This document shows positions 1-6,850 of a stretch of 11,445 nt of DNA, piece by piece. Source of the DNA: JBOGFI01 sp050743365 (GTDB lineage Bacteria > Actinomycetota > Acidimicrobiia > IMCC26256 > JACDBD01); contig JBOGFI010000065.1 of assembly GCA_050743365.1 (NCBI GenBank), forward strand, positions 1-11,445. Direction: 5' to 3'. The notes under the pieces are model-generated. The model saw only the letters and a program-made list of their open reading frames with translations. It did no database searches and was not told where the DNA came from. Made by a program: the position numbers and the translations under genes. How positions within the stretch are numbered: position 1 is the first letter of the stretch; each line of letters starts with the position of its first letter.

Positions 1-1
1 C

Positions 2-70
2 CGCGCCCGCGCCCTCCGCCCCGAGGACTGCGCCCCGTTCGACGTCTGCCACGTGATCCCACGGGCGTAG
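2..70 (+). CDS. C-terminal end of an unidentified protein (5' end outside window)
   Basis: An open frame enters from the left edge and stops at TAG 68-70. It gives 22 residues ending in DVCHVIPRA. Almost every codon ends in G or C, as in the confident genes of this window, so it is probably the real tail of a gene. The fragment is too short to assign a family. The next 77 bases before the oxidoreductase contain no further gene; they hold only a short CCCA/TGGG inverted repeat at 73-84, too weak to call a terminator. Confidence 0.45.
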   Translation, partial: RARALRPEDCAPFDVCHVIPRA

Positions 71-147
71 TCCCCACCTGTGGGTGACCGGAAGGGGACG
101 GCCGTTCAGCGGGTTCCTTCCTGGGGCCAATGGCGGAAAGGCGTCGG

Positions 148-1518
148 ATGGTCGAGCCGACAGATGTCGTGGTGGTCGGGCTGGGGATCGGTGGCGAGGG
201 CGTCGCTGGCCGCCTCGCCGAGGCCGGGTTGGGGGTCGTCGGCATCGACGCTCGTCTGGTCGGCGGGGAGTGCCCCTACTGGGGATGTGTGCCCAGCAAG
301 ATGATGATCCGCGCTGCCAACGCGCTGGCCGAGGCCCGCCGCATCCCTCTGCTCGCGGGCCGGGCCACGGTGATGCCCGACTACGGGCCCGTGGCGGCGC
401 GCATCCGGGCCGAGGCTACCGACGACTGGGACGACCGGGTGGCCGTGGAGCGTTTCGAGGCGAAGGGGGGCCGTTTCGTGCGCGGGGTCGCTCGTCTGGA
501 CGGACCGGGGCGCGTCCGAGTGGACGGCACGACCTTTGAGGCCGAGCGAGGAGTTGTCATCGCCACCGGGACGGTTCCCTCGATCCCACCGGTTCCCGGG
601 CTCGACCGGGTCGACTACTGGACCAACCGCGAGGCGATCGAGGCCAAGGAACTTCCCGCGTCGCTGGTGGTCCTGGGTGGCGGCGCGGTCGGGCTCGAGC
701 TCGCCCAGGTGTTCGCGCGCTTCGGTACCGCGGTGACCGTTGTCGAGGCCGAGGAGCGCCTTCTGCCCCTCGAAGAGCCCGAAGCGGGTGCGCTCGTGGC
801 TGAGGTGCTCCGGGGCGAGGGCATCGACGTGCGTACCGGCACGCTCGCGCGCTTCGCGGACCAGGACAGCGCCGGCGTGATCGTTGGGCTCGACGACCGA
901 TCCCTGCTTCGGGCCGAGAGGCTGCTCGTCGCCACCGGCCGCCGAGCCGATCTCGCCACGCTCGGGGTCGCCAGCGTGGGCGTCGACGAGCGCGCCCCCT
1001 GGGTCGCGGTCGACGAGCGGCTGCGGGTGCTGGGCACCGACCGTGTGTGGGGAGTCGGTGACGTGACCGGGGTGGGGGCGTTCACGCACGTCGCCGCCTA
1101 TCAGGCCGACATCGCCGCCGCCGACATCCTGGGCGAGGATCCCGTGCCGGCCGACTACCGGGCCGTGCCCCGGGTGACCTTCACGGACCCCGAGGTGGGC
1201 TCGGTCGGCCTGGGTGAGGCCGCCGCCCGCGCCGCCGGCCTCGCGGTGCGCGTGGGCGCGGCCCAAGTCGCGAGCTCGGCCCGGGGCTGGATCCACAAGG
1301 TCGGAAACGTTGGTCTCGTCAAGCTCATCGAAGACGCGGACCGTGCCATCCTCGTCGGCGCGACCTCGGTCGGGCCGCACGGCGGCGAGGTCCTCGGTAT
1401 GCTCACGCTCGCGGTCCACGCCGCGGTGCCTACCGAGCAGTTACGCCGCATGATCTACGCCTACCCAACGTTCCATCGCACGGTCGAGGACGCCCTGCGA
1501 GCCCCGACGGCGCAGTGA
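148..1518 (+). CDS. FAD/NAD(P)-dependent disulfide oxidoreductase, dihydrolipoamide dehydrogenase/mercuric reductase-like
   Basis: A class I pyridine nucleotide-disulfide oxidoreductase of 456 residues, close to the family's usual length of about 460. Such flavoenzymes pass electrons from NAD(P)H through FAD to a Cys pair. Visible in order are the N-terminal FAD-binding GxGxxG (11-16), the redox disulfide motif GGECPYWGCVPSK (Cys42 and Cys47), the NAD-binding GGGAVG (177-182) followed by Glu200, which usually favours NAD over NADP, the second FAD motif around GD (304-305), and the C-terminal dimerisation domain. The usual catalytic HPTxxE is replaced by Tyr439-Pro-Thr with His443 and Glu447 nearby, so it is probably not a true lipoamide dehydrogenase. 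I chose ATG 148 because GGAAAGG at 135-141 is well spaced from it; ATG 130 is in frame, would add six residues and has no ribosome site. Cytoplasmic; substrate unknown. It precedes lnt by 70 bp. Confidence 0.9.
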   Translation: MVEPTDVVVVGLGIGGEGVAGRLAEAGLGVVGIDARLVGGECPYWGCVPSKMMIRAANALAEARRIPLLAGRATVMPDYGPVAARIRAEATDDWDDRVAVERFEAKGGRFVRGVARLDGPGRVRVDGTTFEAERGVVIATGTVPSIPPVPGLDRVDYWTNREAIEAKELPASLVVLGGGAVGLELAQVFARFGTAVTVVEAEERLLPLEEPEAGALVAEVLRGEGIDVRTGTLARFADQDSAGVIVGLDDRSLLRAERLLVATGRRADLATLGVASVGVDERAPWVAVDERLRVLGTDRVWGVGDVTGVGAFTHVAAYQADIAAADILGEDPVPADYRAVPRVTFTDPEVGSVGLGEAAARAAGLAVRVGAAQVASSARGWIHKVGNVGLVKLIEDADRAILVGATSVGPHGGEVLGMLTLAVHAAVPTEQLRRMIYAYPTFHRTVEDALRAPTAQ

Positions 1519-1588
1519 CTTGCGATCGCGGCCAGTGCGCGGCGGCGAGCACGGCCGGACGCGCTGACGCGCCACACTGACTGTCGCC

Positions 1589-3217
1589 GTGACCGCTCCC
1601 ACGATGCCCGCACCTGCGCCGCCCAGACCGCTCCAGCCGGGTCAGCCAACCAGGCCTCTGGGGCCGGGGCGGCCCCGGCGCCGGTGGTGGCCGCGCTGGC
1701 TGCACTGGCCCCAGTGGGACGCGTCAGTCTGGCGGCGCGTCGGCGCGTCGTTCGCGTCGGGGCTCCTGCTCGCGGCCGCGTACCCGCCGCTCGACCTCGG
1801 GCCGCTCGCCCTGGTCGCGCTGGTCCCCCTCCTGTGGGCATGGCGCGACGCGACGCCACGTCGGGCGGCGCTCTACGGATTCTGGTTCGGCGTCGCGTTC
1901 TTTGGGGTCCTGTTGTCGTGGATCTGGTACTTCGGCGCGGTTGCCTTCGTCCCGCTCGTGGTGGCGGGTGGGTGGTACGTCGCGGCGCCAGGCGCGCTCG
2001 TCGCGGTGTTCGCGCGCTACGGCCTCCGGTCGCCATGGCTCACGGCCGCGCTGTGGGTGATGTTCGAGCAGCTGCGCGACCGCTTCCCGTTCGGCGGGCT
2101 GCCGTGGGGTGAGACTGGCGCCGCGCTGCACGACGTTCCCGTCGCCCGCTCGCTGGCGAGCTGGGGCGGCGTGGCGCTCGTGACCTTCCTGGTCGTCGCG
2201 GTCAACGGCCTGCTCGTCGACGCCCTTGCCGCCACCCGGGCCCGGTCCTGGAACGGGATGGCGGCGGCGGCCGGGCTCGCCGTGGTGGTGGCCTTGACTG
2301 GCTTCAGCGACGCGTTCCGCTTCCAGCCGACCGAGGACGGCCGGCCGCTGCGGATAGCGACGATCCAGGGCAACGACCAGAACCGCGACATCACCGATCC
2401 GGCCGAGTTCGAACGGGTCGTCGTCGAGGCGCACTTCCGACTCGCCGAGGAGGAGCTCGAGGGTGACTACGACCTCATCGTGTTCCCCGAGTCCTCGCTC
2501 AACCGCAACCCCACCGATGATCAGGAGCTGCGACAGCGTCTCCTCGATATCGGCGCCGCGCACGACTCGGCCATGCTCGTGAACGCGCTGTTGCCCGCGC
2601 CCGACGCCCGTGACTTCAACACCAACCTGTTGTTCGACCGCGACGGCGATCTCCAGGGTAAGTACGCCAAGCAGCGCCTGGTGCCCTTCGGGGAATACGT
2701 GCCCTACCGGGACCAGCTCGACTTCCTCGGAGCGCTCGACCAGATCCCCTACGACTACGCCCACGGTCCCGGCCGCCGCCTCTTCGAGGTGTCGGGTCGC
2801 CGCATGGCGACGATCATCTGCTTCGAGTCGGCCTTCGGACCGCTCGTGCGCGACTTCGTGCGTGACGGCGCCGAGTTCGTGATCGTCTCGACCAACAACC
2901 GCTCCTACCGGCGCTCCGGGAACGCCGCCCAACACCTCGCGCTGAGCCAGATGCGAGCCGCCGAGACGGGCCGGCCCTTCATCCACGCGTCGATCTCCGG
3001 CATCAGCGGCATCATCGACCCAGACGGCGACGTGCACGACACCACCGACCTCTTCGTCAACGAGGTGGTCACCGCCGAGATCACCCCGACCACCGGCCAG
3101 ACACCCTACGTCCGCTACGGCGACTCGCTCATCTGGGGCTGCGGACTCGCGCTCGTCGCCCTCGCCCTGCTCGCGCGGCTGCGCCGGACTGCCACGCCGC
3201 CCAGCCGGGCCCCCTAA
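1589..3217 (+). CDS. lnt: Apolipoprotein N-acyltransferase
   Basis: This integral membrane enzyme transfers a third acyl chain to the N-terminal cysteine of diacylglyceryl lipoproteins. It is 542 residues: a long Pro/Arg/Trp-rich cytoplasmic N-terminus (1-48), about six membrane segments (roughly 50-240), a nitrilase-fold extracytoplasmic domain (about 254-500) and a final membrane helix (512-530). The catalytic triad is visible as Glu301 in FPESSLNR, Lys361 in KYAKQRLVPFGEY and Cys411 in IICFESAF. The essential loop glutamate in PFGEY (Glu369) and the YGFWFG and GLPWGETG membrane motifs are also present. The start is GTG 1589; ATG 1604 is an in-frame alternative, and the ribosome site is poor. 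Two lipoproteins encoded nearby (4475-5665 and 9093-9515) are plausible substrates. The TAA stop overlaps the stop of the convergent thioredoxin gene. Confidence 0.93.
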   Translation: MTAPTMPAPAPPRPLQPGQPTRPLGPGRPRRRWWPRWLHWPQWDASVWRRVGASFASGLLLAAAYPPLDLGPLALVALVPLLWAWRDATPRRAALYGFWFGVAFFGVLLSWIWYFGAVAFVPLVVAGGWYVAAPGALVAVFARYGLRSPWLTAALWVMFEQLRDRFPFGGLPWGETGAALHDVPVARSLASWGGVALVTFLVVAVNGLLVDALAATRARSWNGMAAAAGLAVVVALTGFSDAFRFQPTEDGRPLRIATIQGNDQNRDITDPAEFERVVVEAHFRLAEEELEGDYDLIVFPESSLNRNPTDDQELRQRLLDIGAAHDSAMLVNALLPAPDARDFNTNLLFDRDGDLQGKYAKQRLVPFGEYVPYRDQLDFLGALDQIPYDYAHGPGRRLFEVSGRRMATIICFESAFGPLVRDFVRDGAEFVIVSTNNRSYRRSGNAAQHLALSQMRAAETGRPFIHASISGISGIIDPDGDVHDTTDLFVNEVVTAEITPTTGQTPYVRYGDSLIWGCGLALVALALLARLRRTATPPSRAP

Positions 3218-3606
3218 ACCCGAGAGCGACGCTCCAGCTCGGCGACCGTCTCCTCGAGGTCAGCACGCCGCGGCACCCCCACGATCCGGCCGAGCTCGCT
3301 CCCGTCGGGGCCGAACGCGATCACCGTCGGAATACTCCTGATCTGGAGCATGGTCGCGGTCACCGGGCTCTCGTCGACGTTGCAACGAGCGAAGCGAACA
3401 CTCTCACCAACGCGGGCGGCTACGTCTTCGAAGACAGGCGCGAAGGCTCGACACGGACCGCACCATGGAGCCCAAAAATCGACGACAGTGAAGCCGCCTT
3501 CTGTGCTCGCAAGGAAGGTCTCGTCGTCGATCGTCGCCACGGCGTCGGTTACCGCCGGCCCGGCCGGAGGCCCATGGTCGTCATTGCGCTTGCGGCGCCC
3601 GAACAT
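3214..3606 (-). CDS. Thioredoxin
   Basis: A 130-residue thioredoxin-fold protein. The basic N-terminus (MFGRRKR) is followed by the fold from about residue 22, the active site FWAPWCGPC (WCGPC at 48-52) and the cis-proline loop SIPT (Pro93). There is no signal peptide or membrane segment, so it is probably cytoplasmic and reduces target disulfides. The frame stays open far upstream, but ATG 3606 is chosen because AAGGAG (3613-3618) lies six bases before it and the protein begins sensibly there. Its first 26 bases overlap the end of the DUF427-MauE gene, which implies cotranscription and probable translational coupling. MauE-type proteins take electrons from thioredoxin, so this is the likely donor for its neighbour. 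An extra cysteine (Cys75) lies outside the active site. It is the last gene of the minus-strand run. Confidence 0.92.
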   Translation of the reverse strand: MFGRRKRNDDHGPPAGPAVTDAVATIDDETFLASTEGGFTVVDFWAPWCGPCRAFAPVFEDVAARVGESVRFARCNVDESPVTATMLQIRSIPTVIAFGPDGSELGRIVGVPRRADLEETVAELERRSRV

Positions 3607-4402
3607 CCCCGGCTCCTTCCATGGTCCTCCTACGGAACCCGGTTCGAGACCGAGCCCTTCCCCGGGGCGCGGACCCGCGGCCGCGGAGCAGGACCCAGGC
3701 GCCGAGCGCGACGAACTGCAGATCCTCGAGCAGGATCCACCAGCGCAGCGGCTGCGCGAGATACACGCCGAAGCACCCGCAGTTCTCGACTGCTTCGCCC
3801 CGAACGAAGGCACTGAGCGCGAGCGCGGACCAGGCGATCGTGACCGCGAACGCCGCGACCGCCCCCGAGGCCCTCGCCGCGGTGCCGCCACGCAGGAGGA
3901 GCGCGCCGGCGGCAGCTTCGCCGACGACCAGACCGAGCGCAACGACCCACGTCAGGAAGGCAGCGCCGATGTCGTAGTCACGCAGGGCCTCGACGAATCC
4001 CGGGAGATCGGCGAGCTGACCGGCTGCCATCGCGAGCAGCACGAACGCGAGGAGGACCCTCGCGACACTCCGCTGTCGTCGCGTGGGCAGGCGCTCCGGC
4101 TTCACACTCTCGTCGACCGCCTCCACGCTCACGCCGCCCCAGAACGCCACCCGTCCCTTGATCTTGCGGGCCCACGGGATCGGGCGGGGGTAGTACCACG
4201 CCGCCTGAGTGTTGACCGCCCCGTCGACGACGATGTCGTAGTAAGAGGCGATGCCCTTCCAGGGGCAGAGGCTGTGCGCCCGGCTCGGCCGAAAGTGCTC
4301 GTGACGGAGCGAGTCGGGCGGGAAGTACTCGTTGCCCTCCAGGCAGACGACGTCGTCGCTCTCGGCGAGGACCGCACCGTTCAAAGTCGCGCGCACGGTC
4401 AT
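3581..4402 (-). CDS. DUF427 domain fused to MauE/DoxX-like redox membrane domain
   Basis: A 273-residue protein made of two families usually encoded separately. Residues 1-97 are a DUF427 domain, recognisable by the signature around AHSLCPWKGIASYYDI (42-57) and by YYPRPIPWARKIKGRVAFW. Residues 112-240 are a MauE/DoxX-like membrane domain with about four helices (112-131, 145-170, 178-200, 222-240) and the CGCFG motif (208-212), typical of proteins that pass electrons from cytoplasmic thioredoxin to extracytoplasmic disulfide proteins. The tail is Arg-rich and has no predicted fold. ATG 4402 has GGAGG (4410-4414) seven bases upstream. The function of DUF427 is not established; Cys46 in the signature could take part in redox chemistry, but that is conjecture. 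Its 3' end overlaps the thioredoxin gene, which matches the MauE role. I am confident of both domains, less so of the job. Confidence 0.87.
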   Translation of the reverse strand: MTVRATLNGAVLAESDDVVCLEGNEYFPPDSLRHEHFRPSRAHSLCPWKGIASYYDIVVDGAVNTQAAWYYPRPIPWARKIKGRVAFWGGVSVEAVDESVKPERLPTRRQRSVARVLLAFVLLAMAAGQLADLPGFVEALRDYDIGAAFLTWVVALGLVVGEAAAGALLLRGGTAARASGAVAAFAVTIAWSALALSAFVRGEAVENCGCFGVYLAQPLRWWILLEDLQFVALGAWVLLRGRGSAPRGRARSRTGFRRRTMEGAGDVRAPQAQ

Positions 4403-4474
4403 CCGGCTGCCTCCATCGCGGCTGCGTACACGACGGAAACCCGCTACGGGCCCCGTTCCATCCCCACAGTGCTC

Positions 4475-5665
4475 CTAGAGCTCGGCGATGCGCGTCTCGG
4501 GAAGGAAAGCCGCCCACGCGAACCAGAAGGTGTCGACGTGCTCGAGCGGGGTGAGCTTGGAGCCGGCCAGCGGCCCGTCGGTGGCGTTGCCGAGCACGTC
4601 CCAGGTGCTGCCGGTCTCGACGTCGCGGAACCCGTTCTTGCGGGCCTCGAAGGTGAGGCGGCGCCCGTCGACGGTCGATTCGAACACGCCGGTTGCGCCC
4701 ACGTCCCGGCCAGCATCGACCGTGCCCGCGTCGAGCGCGGAGGCGGTGCCCCGCTCGAGCCAGACCACCACGGGGCTCCCGTCGAACTCGACCTCCACGA
4801 CGCGACGCTCGAACAGCTCGGTGGTCCGGATCGCCAGTGCGTCACTCCCCTGCCGGATTCCGACCACGCGCTCCTTGGCGGCGAGGCGACCGTCGGTCTC
4901 GCCCTCGAACAGGAACGGCTGGTCGTCGACGTCGTCATAGCCGGGGTAGGGGTTCTCGCCGTAGCTGCGGTTGTGACCGGTGTCGCGGCTGAGCACGAGG
5001 CCGTCGGGGTTGGCGTCGAGCCAGTCGGACCACGACACCGTGCTCATCGGGATCAGGCCGACCTCCTCGCCGGTAAGGGCGCCGATCACCGCCTCGCCGG
5101 TGAAGTGGCTCCACAGCGACTCGGTCTGGCGGTCGTACATCACGAGCGCCGACTGGTAGAGCAGCCCCGACGTCCCGAAGTCGAGGACGCGGTCGCCGAG
5201 GCGCCGGTCGTAGGCGATGGCCGAGTTGCACAGTGGGCAGTAGGTGACCGTCACCGGACGGCCGGCGATGGTGTCGTTGACGATCTCGTGCCAGGTCATG
5301 ATCTGGATCGGGTAGGCGCGTGCTTCTCCGTCGACCTCGATCGCGAGCACGGGCTCGTCGTCCTCCAGGAAGGTCGCACTCGAGGCCCGCACGAACTTCG
5401 GTTCGTCGATCGGAGGAATGCCGTCGGGCGGGGGCCCACCGGAGATGACCTCGCTCGGGTCGATGAGCGGCGAAGGAAAGCCGTCGGCGATCGGGTTCTC
5501 GAGCGCCGAGACGGTGTCCTCGCGCGGTGACGACGCCACCTGTTCCACTGTCGCCACCCGCCCGTCGTCGCCCGCGTCGACGCTCTGATCGTCGTTTGCG
5601 AGCGGGCCACAGGCGACCGCCACCACCCCGAGCAGCGCCACCCAGCCGGCGTCCCGCACGCTCAT
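4475..5665 (-). CDS. DUF3179 domain-containing lipoprotein
   Basis: A 396-residue exported protein. The N-terminus has a short hydrophobic stretch ending in VVAVAC, and Cys19 is the likely lipidation site (the -3 position is Ala, so the lipobox is not ideal). An acidic linker runs to about residue 60. The DUF3179 domain fills the rest, with TWHEIVND (His126), TYCPLCNSAIAYDR (Cys143 and Cys146), LWSHFTGEAVIG (His187) and the family-typical ending HVDTFWFAWAAFLPETR. The family has no proven function. Its conserved CPLC pair plus histidines would suit disulfide exchange or metal or haem binding outside the cell, and its place among thioredoxin, MauE and CcdA genes supports a redox role; this is inference. 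Start ATG 5665 has no clear ribosome site and overlaps the stop of a 15-codon frame, suggesting coupled translation. The 72 bp to the next gene hold only that gene's ribosome site. Confidence 0.88.
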   Translation of the reverse strand: MSVRDAGWVALLGVVAVACGPLANDDQSVDAGDDGRVATVEQVASSPREDTVSALENPIADGFPSPLIDPSEVISGGPPPDGIPPIDEPKFVRASSATFLEDDEPVLAIEVDGEARAYPIQIMTWHEIVNDTIAGRPVTVTYCPLCNSAIAYDRRLGDRVLDFGTSGLLYQSALVMYDRQTESLWSHFTGEAVIGALTGEEVGLIPMSTVSWSDWLDANPDGLVLSRDTGHNRSYGENPYPGYDDVDDQPFLFEGETDGRLAAKERVVGIRQGSDALAIRTTELFERRVVEVEFDGSPVVVWLERGTASALDAGTVDAGRDVGATGVFESTVDGRRLTFEARKNGFRDVETGSTWDVLGNATDGPLAGSKLTPLEHVDTFWFAWAAFLPETRIAEL

Positions 5666-5709
5666 GTCGCCGCCAGCCGCGCCTGCCGCACGGTCGTTGT
5701 GTCTCCCAT
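5662..5709 (-). other. Possible 15-codon coupling ORF upstream of the DUF3179 gene
   Basis: A frame of 15 codons (MGDTTTVRQARLAAT) starts at ATG 5709 inside a TAATG overlap with the stop of the 57-residue membrane protein, and ends at TGA 5662-5664 inside an ATGA overlap with the DUF3179 start. It could carry ribosomes across the 43-bp gap, since DUF3179 itself lacks a clear ribosome site. It may also be chance; no homology is recognised. Confidence 0.25.
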
Positions 5710-5882
5710 TAGTGCACCGCCCGCAGACCGAACCAGGCCGCCGTCAGGGTGAGCACCCCGATCACGAGCAGCCGCCATTCGCGGTCGCGCCGGACCGCAA
5801 TGAGTGCCGCACCGAGCGCGGGGAACACGACCAGCGCCTGGACGAGCACTGCCGCGTCGGTGCGAGGGAGCAAGACGTCCAT
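5709..5882 (-). CDS. Small membrane protein of 57 residues, unknown function
   Basis: A short gene in the gap between the anti-sigma and DUF3179 genes. The product (N-terminus MDVLLPRTDAAVL, C-terminus WFGLRAVH) has two hydrophobic segments, about residues 9-29 and 37-54, joined by a charged turn (RRDREWR), so it is probably a two-helix hairpin in the membrane. The ATG at 5882 shares one base with the TGA of the anti-sigma gene (TGATG), a classic coupling arrangement that explains the lack of a separate ribosome site. GC at third positions matches its neighbours. I do not recognise a family. Placement directly after a soluble anti-sigma factor makes a membrane sensor or anchor for it conceivable, but nothing in the sequence proves this. 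Confidence 0.62.
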   Translation of the reverse strand: MDVLLPRTDAAVLVQALVVFPALGAALIAVRRDREWRLLVIGVLTLTAAWFGLRAVH

Positions 5883-6208
5883 CAGAGGCCATCGGGGACA
5901 TCACCGGTAGCGAGCTGAGCGGCGAAAGCGCGCAAGCGTTCGACGGGCTCGGCCGGCGGATTACCGACGCGGTGGAGGGCCTGCTTGAGCGCGGTGTAGG
6001 TCTCGACCTCGAGACCGCAACGCCGGCAGTCCTCGAGATGGACCGACACGAGACGGAGCGTGCGCGCGTCGACCTCGCCGTCGAGGTAGGGCTGGAGCAC
6101 GCGCGCCACCTCGGGGCAGCGCGCCGGGGCGTCGGGTCGCAGCCGGCGGCGGACCCGCAGCATCAGGCCCATGCCCCTCGTCAGGGGGCTCATCAGGGTC
6201 GCCCTCAT
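5882..6208 (-). CDS. Zinc-finger (zf-HC2) anti-sigma factor
   Basis: A 108-residue protein with the signature of zinc-binding anti-sigma domains: Cys31 in CPEV, then YLDGEVD (41-47), then HLEDCRRC giving His57, Cys61 and Cys64 (HxxxCxxC). Such proteins hold an ECF sigma factor inactive and often release it when the zinc-thiol site is oxidised. There is no membrane helix, so this one is soluble and cytoplasmic. The residues after the finger (65-105) are helical in character. The start ATG 6208 follows directly on the sigma stop (ATG TAG ATG), with AGGAGG six bases upstream inside the sigma gene, so the two are translated together in the usual sigma/anti-sigma order. In-frame ATGs at 6193 and 6172 are possible alternatives. 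The partner is almost certainly the adjacent sigma factor. Confidence 0.88.
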   Translation of the reverse strand: MRATLMSPLTRGMGLMLRVRRRLRPDAPARCPEVARVLQPYLDGEVDARTLRLVSVHLEDCRRCGLEVETYTALKQALHRVGNPPAEPVERLRAFAAQLATGDVPDGL

Positions 6209-6769
6209 CTACATCCTCCTCCTCGGCAAGATCCCCTCCCGCGCCAGGTGGTCGCGCAGGCGCTTACGGGCCCGGCTCAGGCGACTCATCACCGTCCCGA
6301 CCGGGACCCCGAGCGCCTTGGCGGACTCCTGGTACGACAGCTCGTTGACGTCGACGAGGTCGACGACTTGGCGGAACCTGACCGGGAGCGCGTCGAGGGC
6401 GGCGCCGAGGTGCTCGTCGAGAACGCCGACCATGAAGGCGGCCTCGGGCTGCGCTGCCTCGTCCTCGGTCGCGTCTGCCCGCCGGGTGACCTCATCCGGG
6501 TCGTGCAGGAGGTCGGGGCGCCGGCGGCGCACCCGGTTGACCTGGGCGTTCCGCAGGATCGTCAGCAGCCACGCCCGCGGGTGGCGACCATCGAAGCGAT
6601 CGATCGCCCGATAGGCGCGCACGAGCGTGTCCTGGACCAGGTCCTCGGCCTCTGCGTGTGACCGGGTGATCGACATGGCGACCCGGTAGAGCACGTCGAT
6701 CTCGGGGACCACCTGCTCCTGAAACACCGCCTCGGAATGGCGCGCACCCGCGGGGGCCGGATCCCTCAC
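6209..6769 (-). CDS. ECF-family RNA polymerase sigma factor (SigE/SigR-like)
   Basis: About 186 residues, normal for a group 4 (extracytoplasmic function) sigma factor. Region 2 covers roughly 15-82, with DVLYRVAMSITRSHAEAEDLVQDTLVRAY for core binding and -10 recognition and RAWLLTILRNAQVNRVRRR at its end. An acidic linker follows (83-115). Region 4 covers about 116-176, with ALPVRFRQVVDLVDV, the helix-turn-helix ELSYQESAKALGVPVGTVMSRLSRARKRL. It redirects RNA polymerase to a specific promoter set. The frame stays open far upstream over the opposite-strand genes; I place the start at GTG 6769 because the homologous part begins about 14 residues later. GTG 6727 is an alternative, and neither has a strong ribosome site. 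It heads the minus-strand run and is coupled to its anti-sigma factor, so autoregulation is likely. Confidence 0.9.
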   Translation of the reverse strand: MRDPAPAGARHSEAVFQEQVVPEIDVLYRVAMSITRSHAEAEDLVQDTLVRAYRAIDRFDGRHPRAWLLTILRNAQVNRVRRRRPDLLHDPDEVTRRADATEDEAAQPEAAFMVGVLDEHLGAALDALPVRFRQVVDLVDVNELSYQESAKALGVPVGTVMSRLSRARKRLRDHLAREGILPRRRM

Positions 6770-6797
6770 ACCCTGGGAAACCCGCCAGGCCGCCCCG

Positions 6798-6842
6798 GGC
6801 TTCCCGCTCCGACGGGAAGCCAGAACCCCGGCAACCGGGTTC
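6798..6842. promoter_or_regulatory. Two adjacent inverted repeats in the divergent intergenic region
   Basis: Between the divergent sigma and zinc-finger genes (6770-6850) lie two inverted repeats. The first has perfect 9-bp arms, GGCTTCCCG (6798-6806) and CGGGAAGCC (6813-6821), separated by six bases. The second has 6-bp arms, GAACCC (6823-6828) and GGGTTC (6837-6842), separated by eight. A shorter GGGAAACCC lies at 6775-6783. They could be operators for a dimeric regulator or RNA hairpins in one leader. No convincing -35/-10 pair of either housekeeping or ECF type is visible. Confidence 0.45.
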
Positions 6843-6850
6843 CCTCGTCG

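Noticed and set aside
4403..4474. An ECF-type promoter (GGAAC ... CGTC on the minus strand) before the DUF427-MauE gene
   Set aside because: The spacer is 19 bases, longer than the 16-17 usual for ECF promoters, and such short GC-rich words recur by chance here.
3350..5530. A 726-codon open frame on the plus strand, antisense to the thioredoxin, DUF427-MauE and DUF3179 genes
   Set aside because: The translation is Arg/Glu/Pro/His-rich with no recognisable domain, while the opposite strand carries three clear protein families. Long antisense frames are common in very high-GC DNA.
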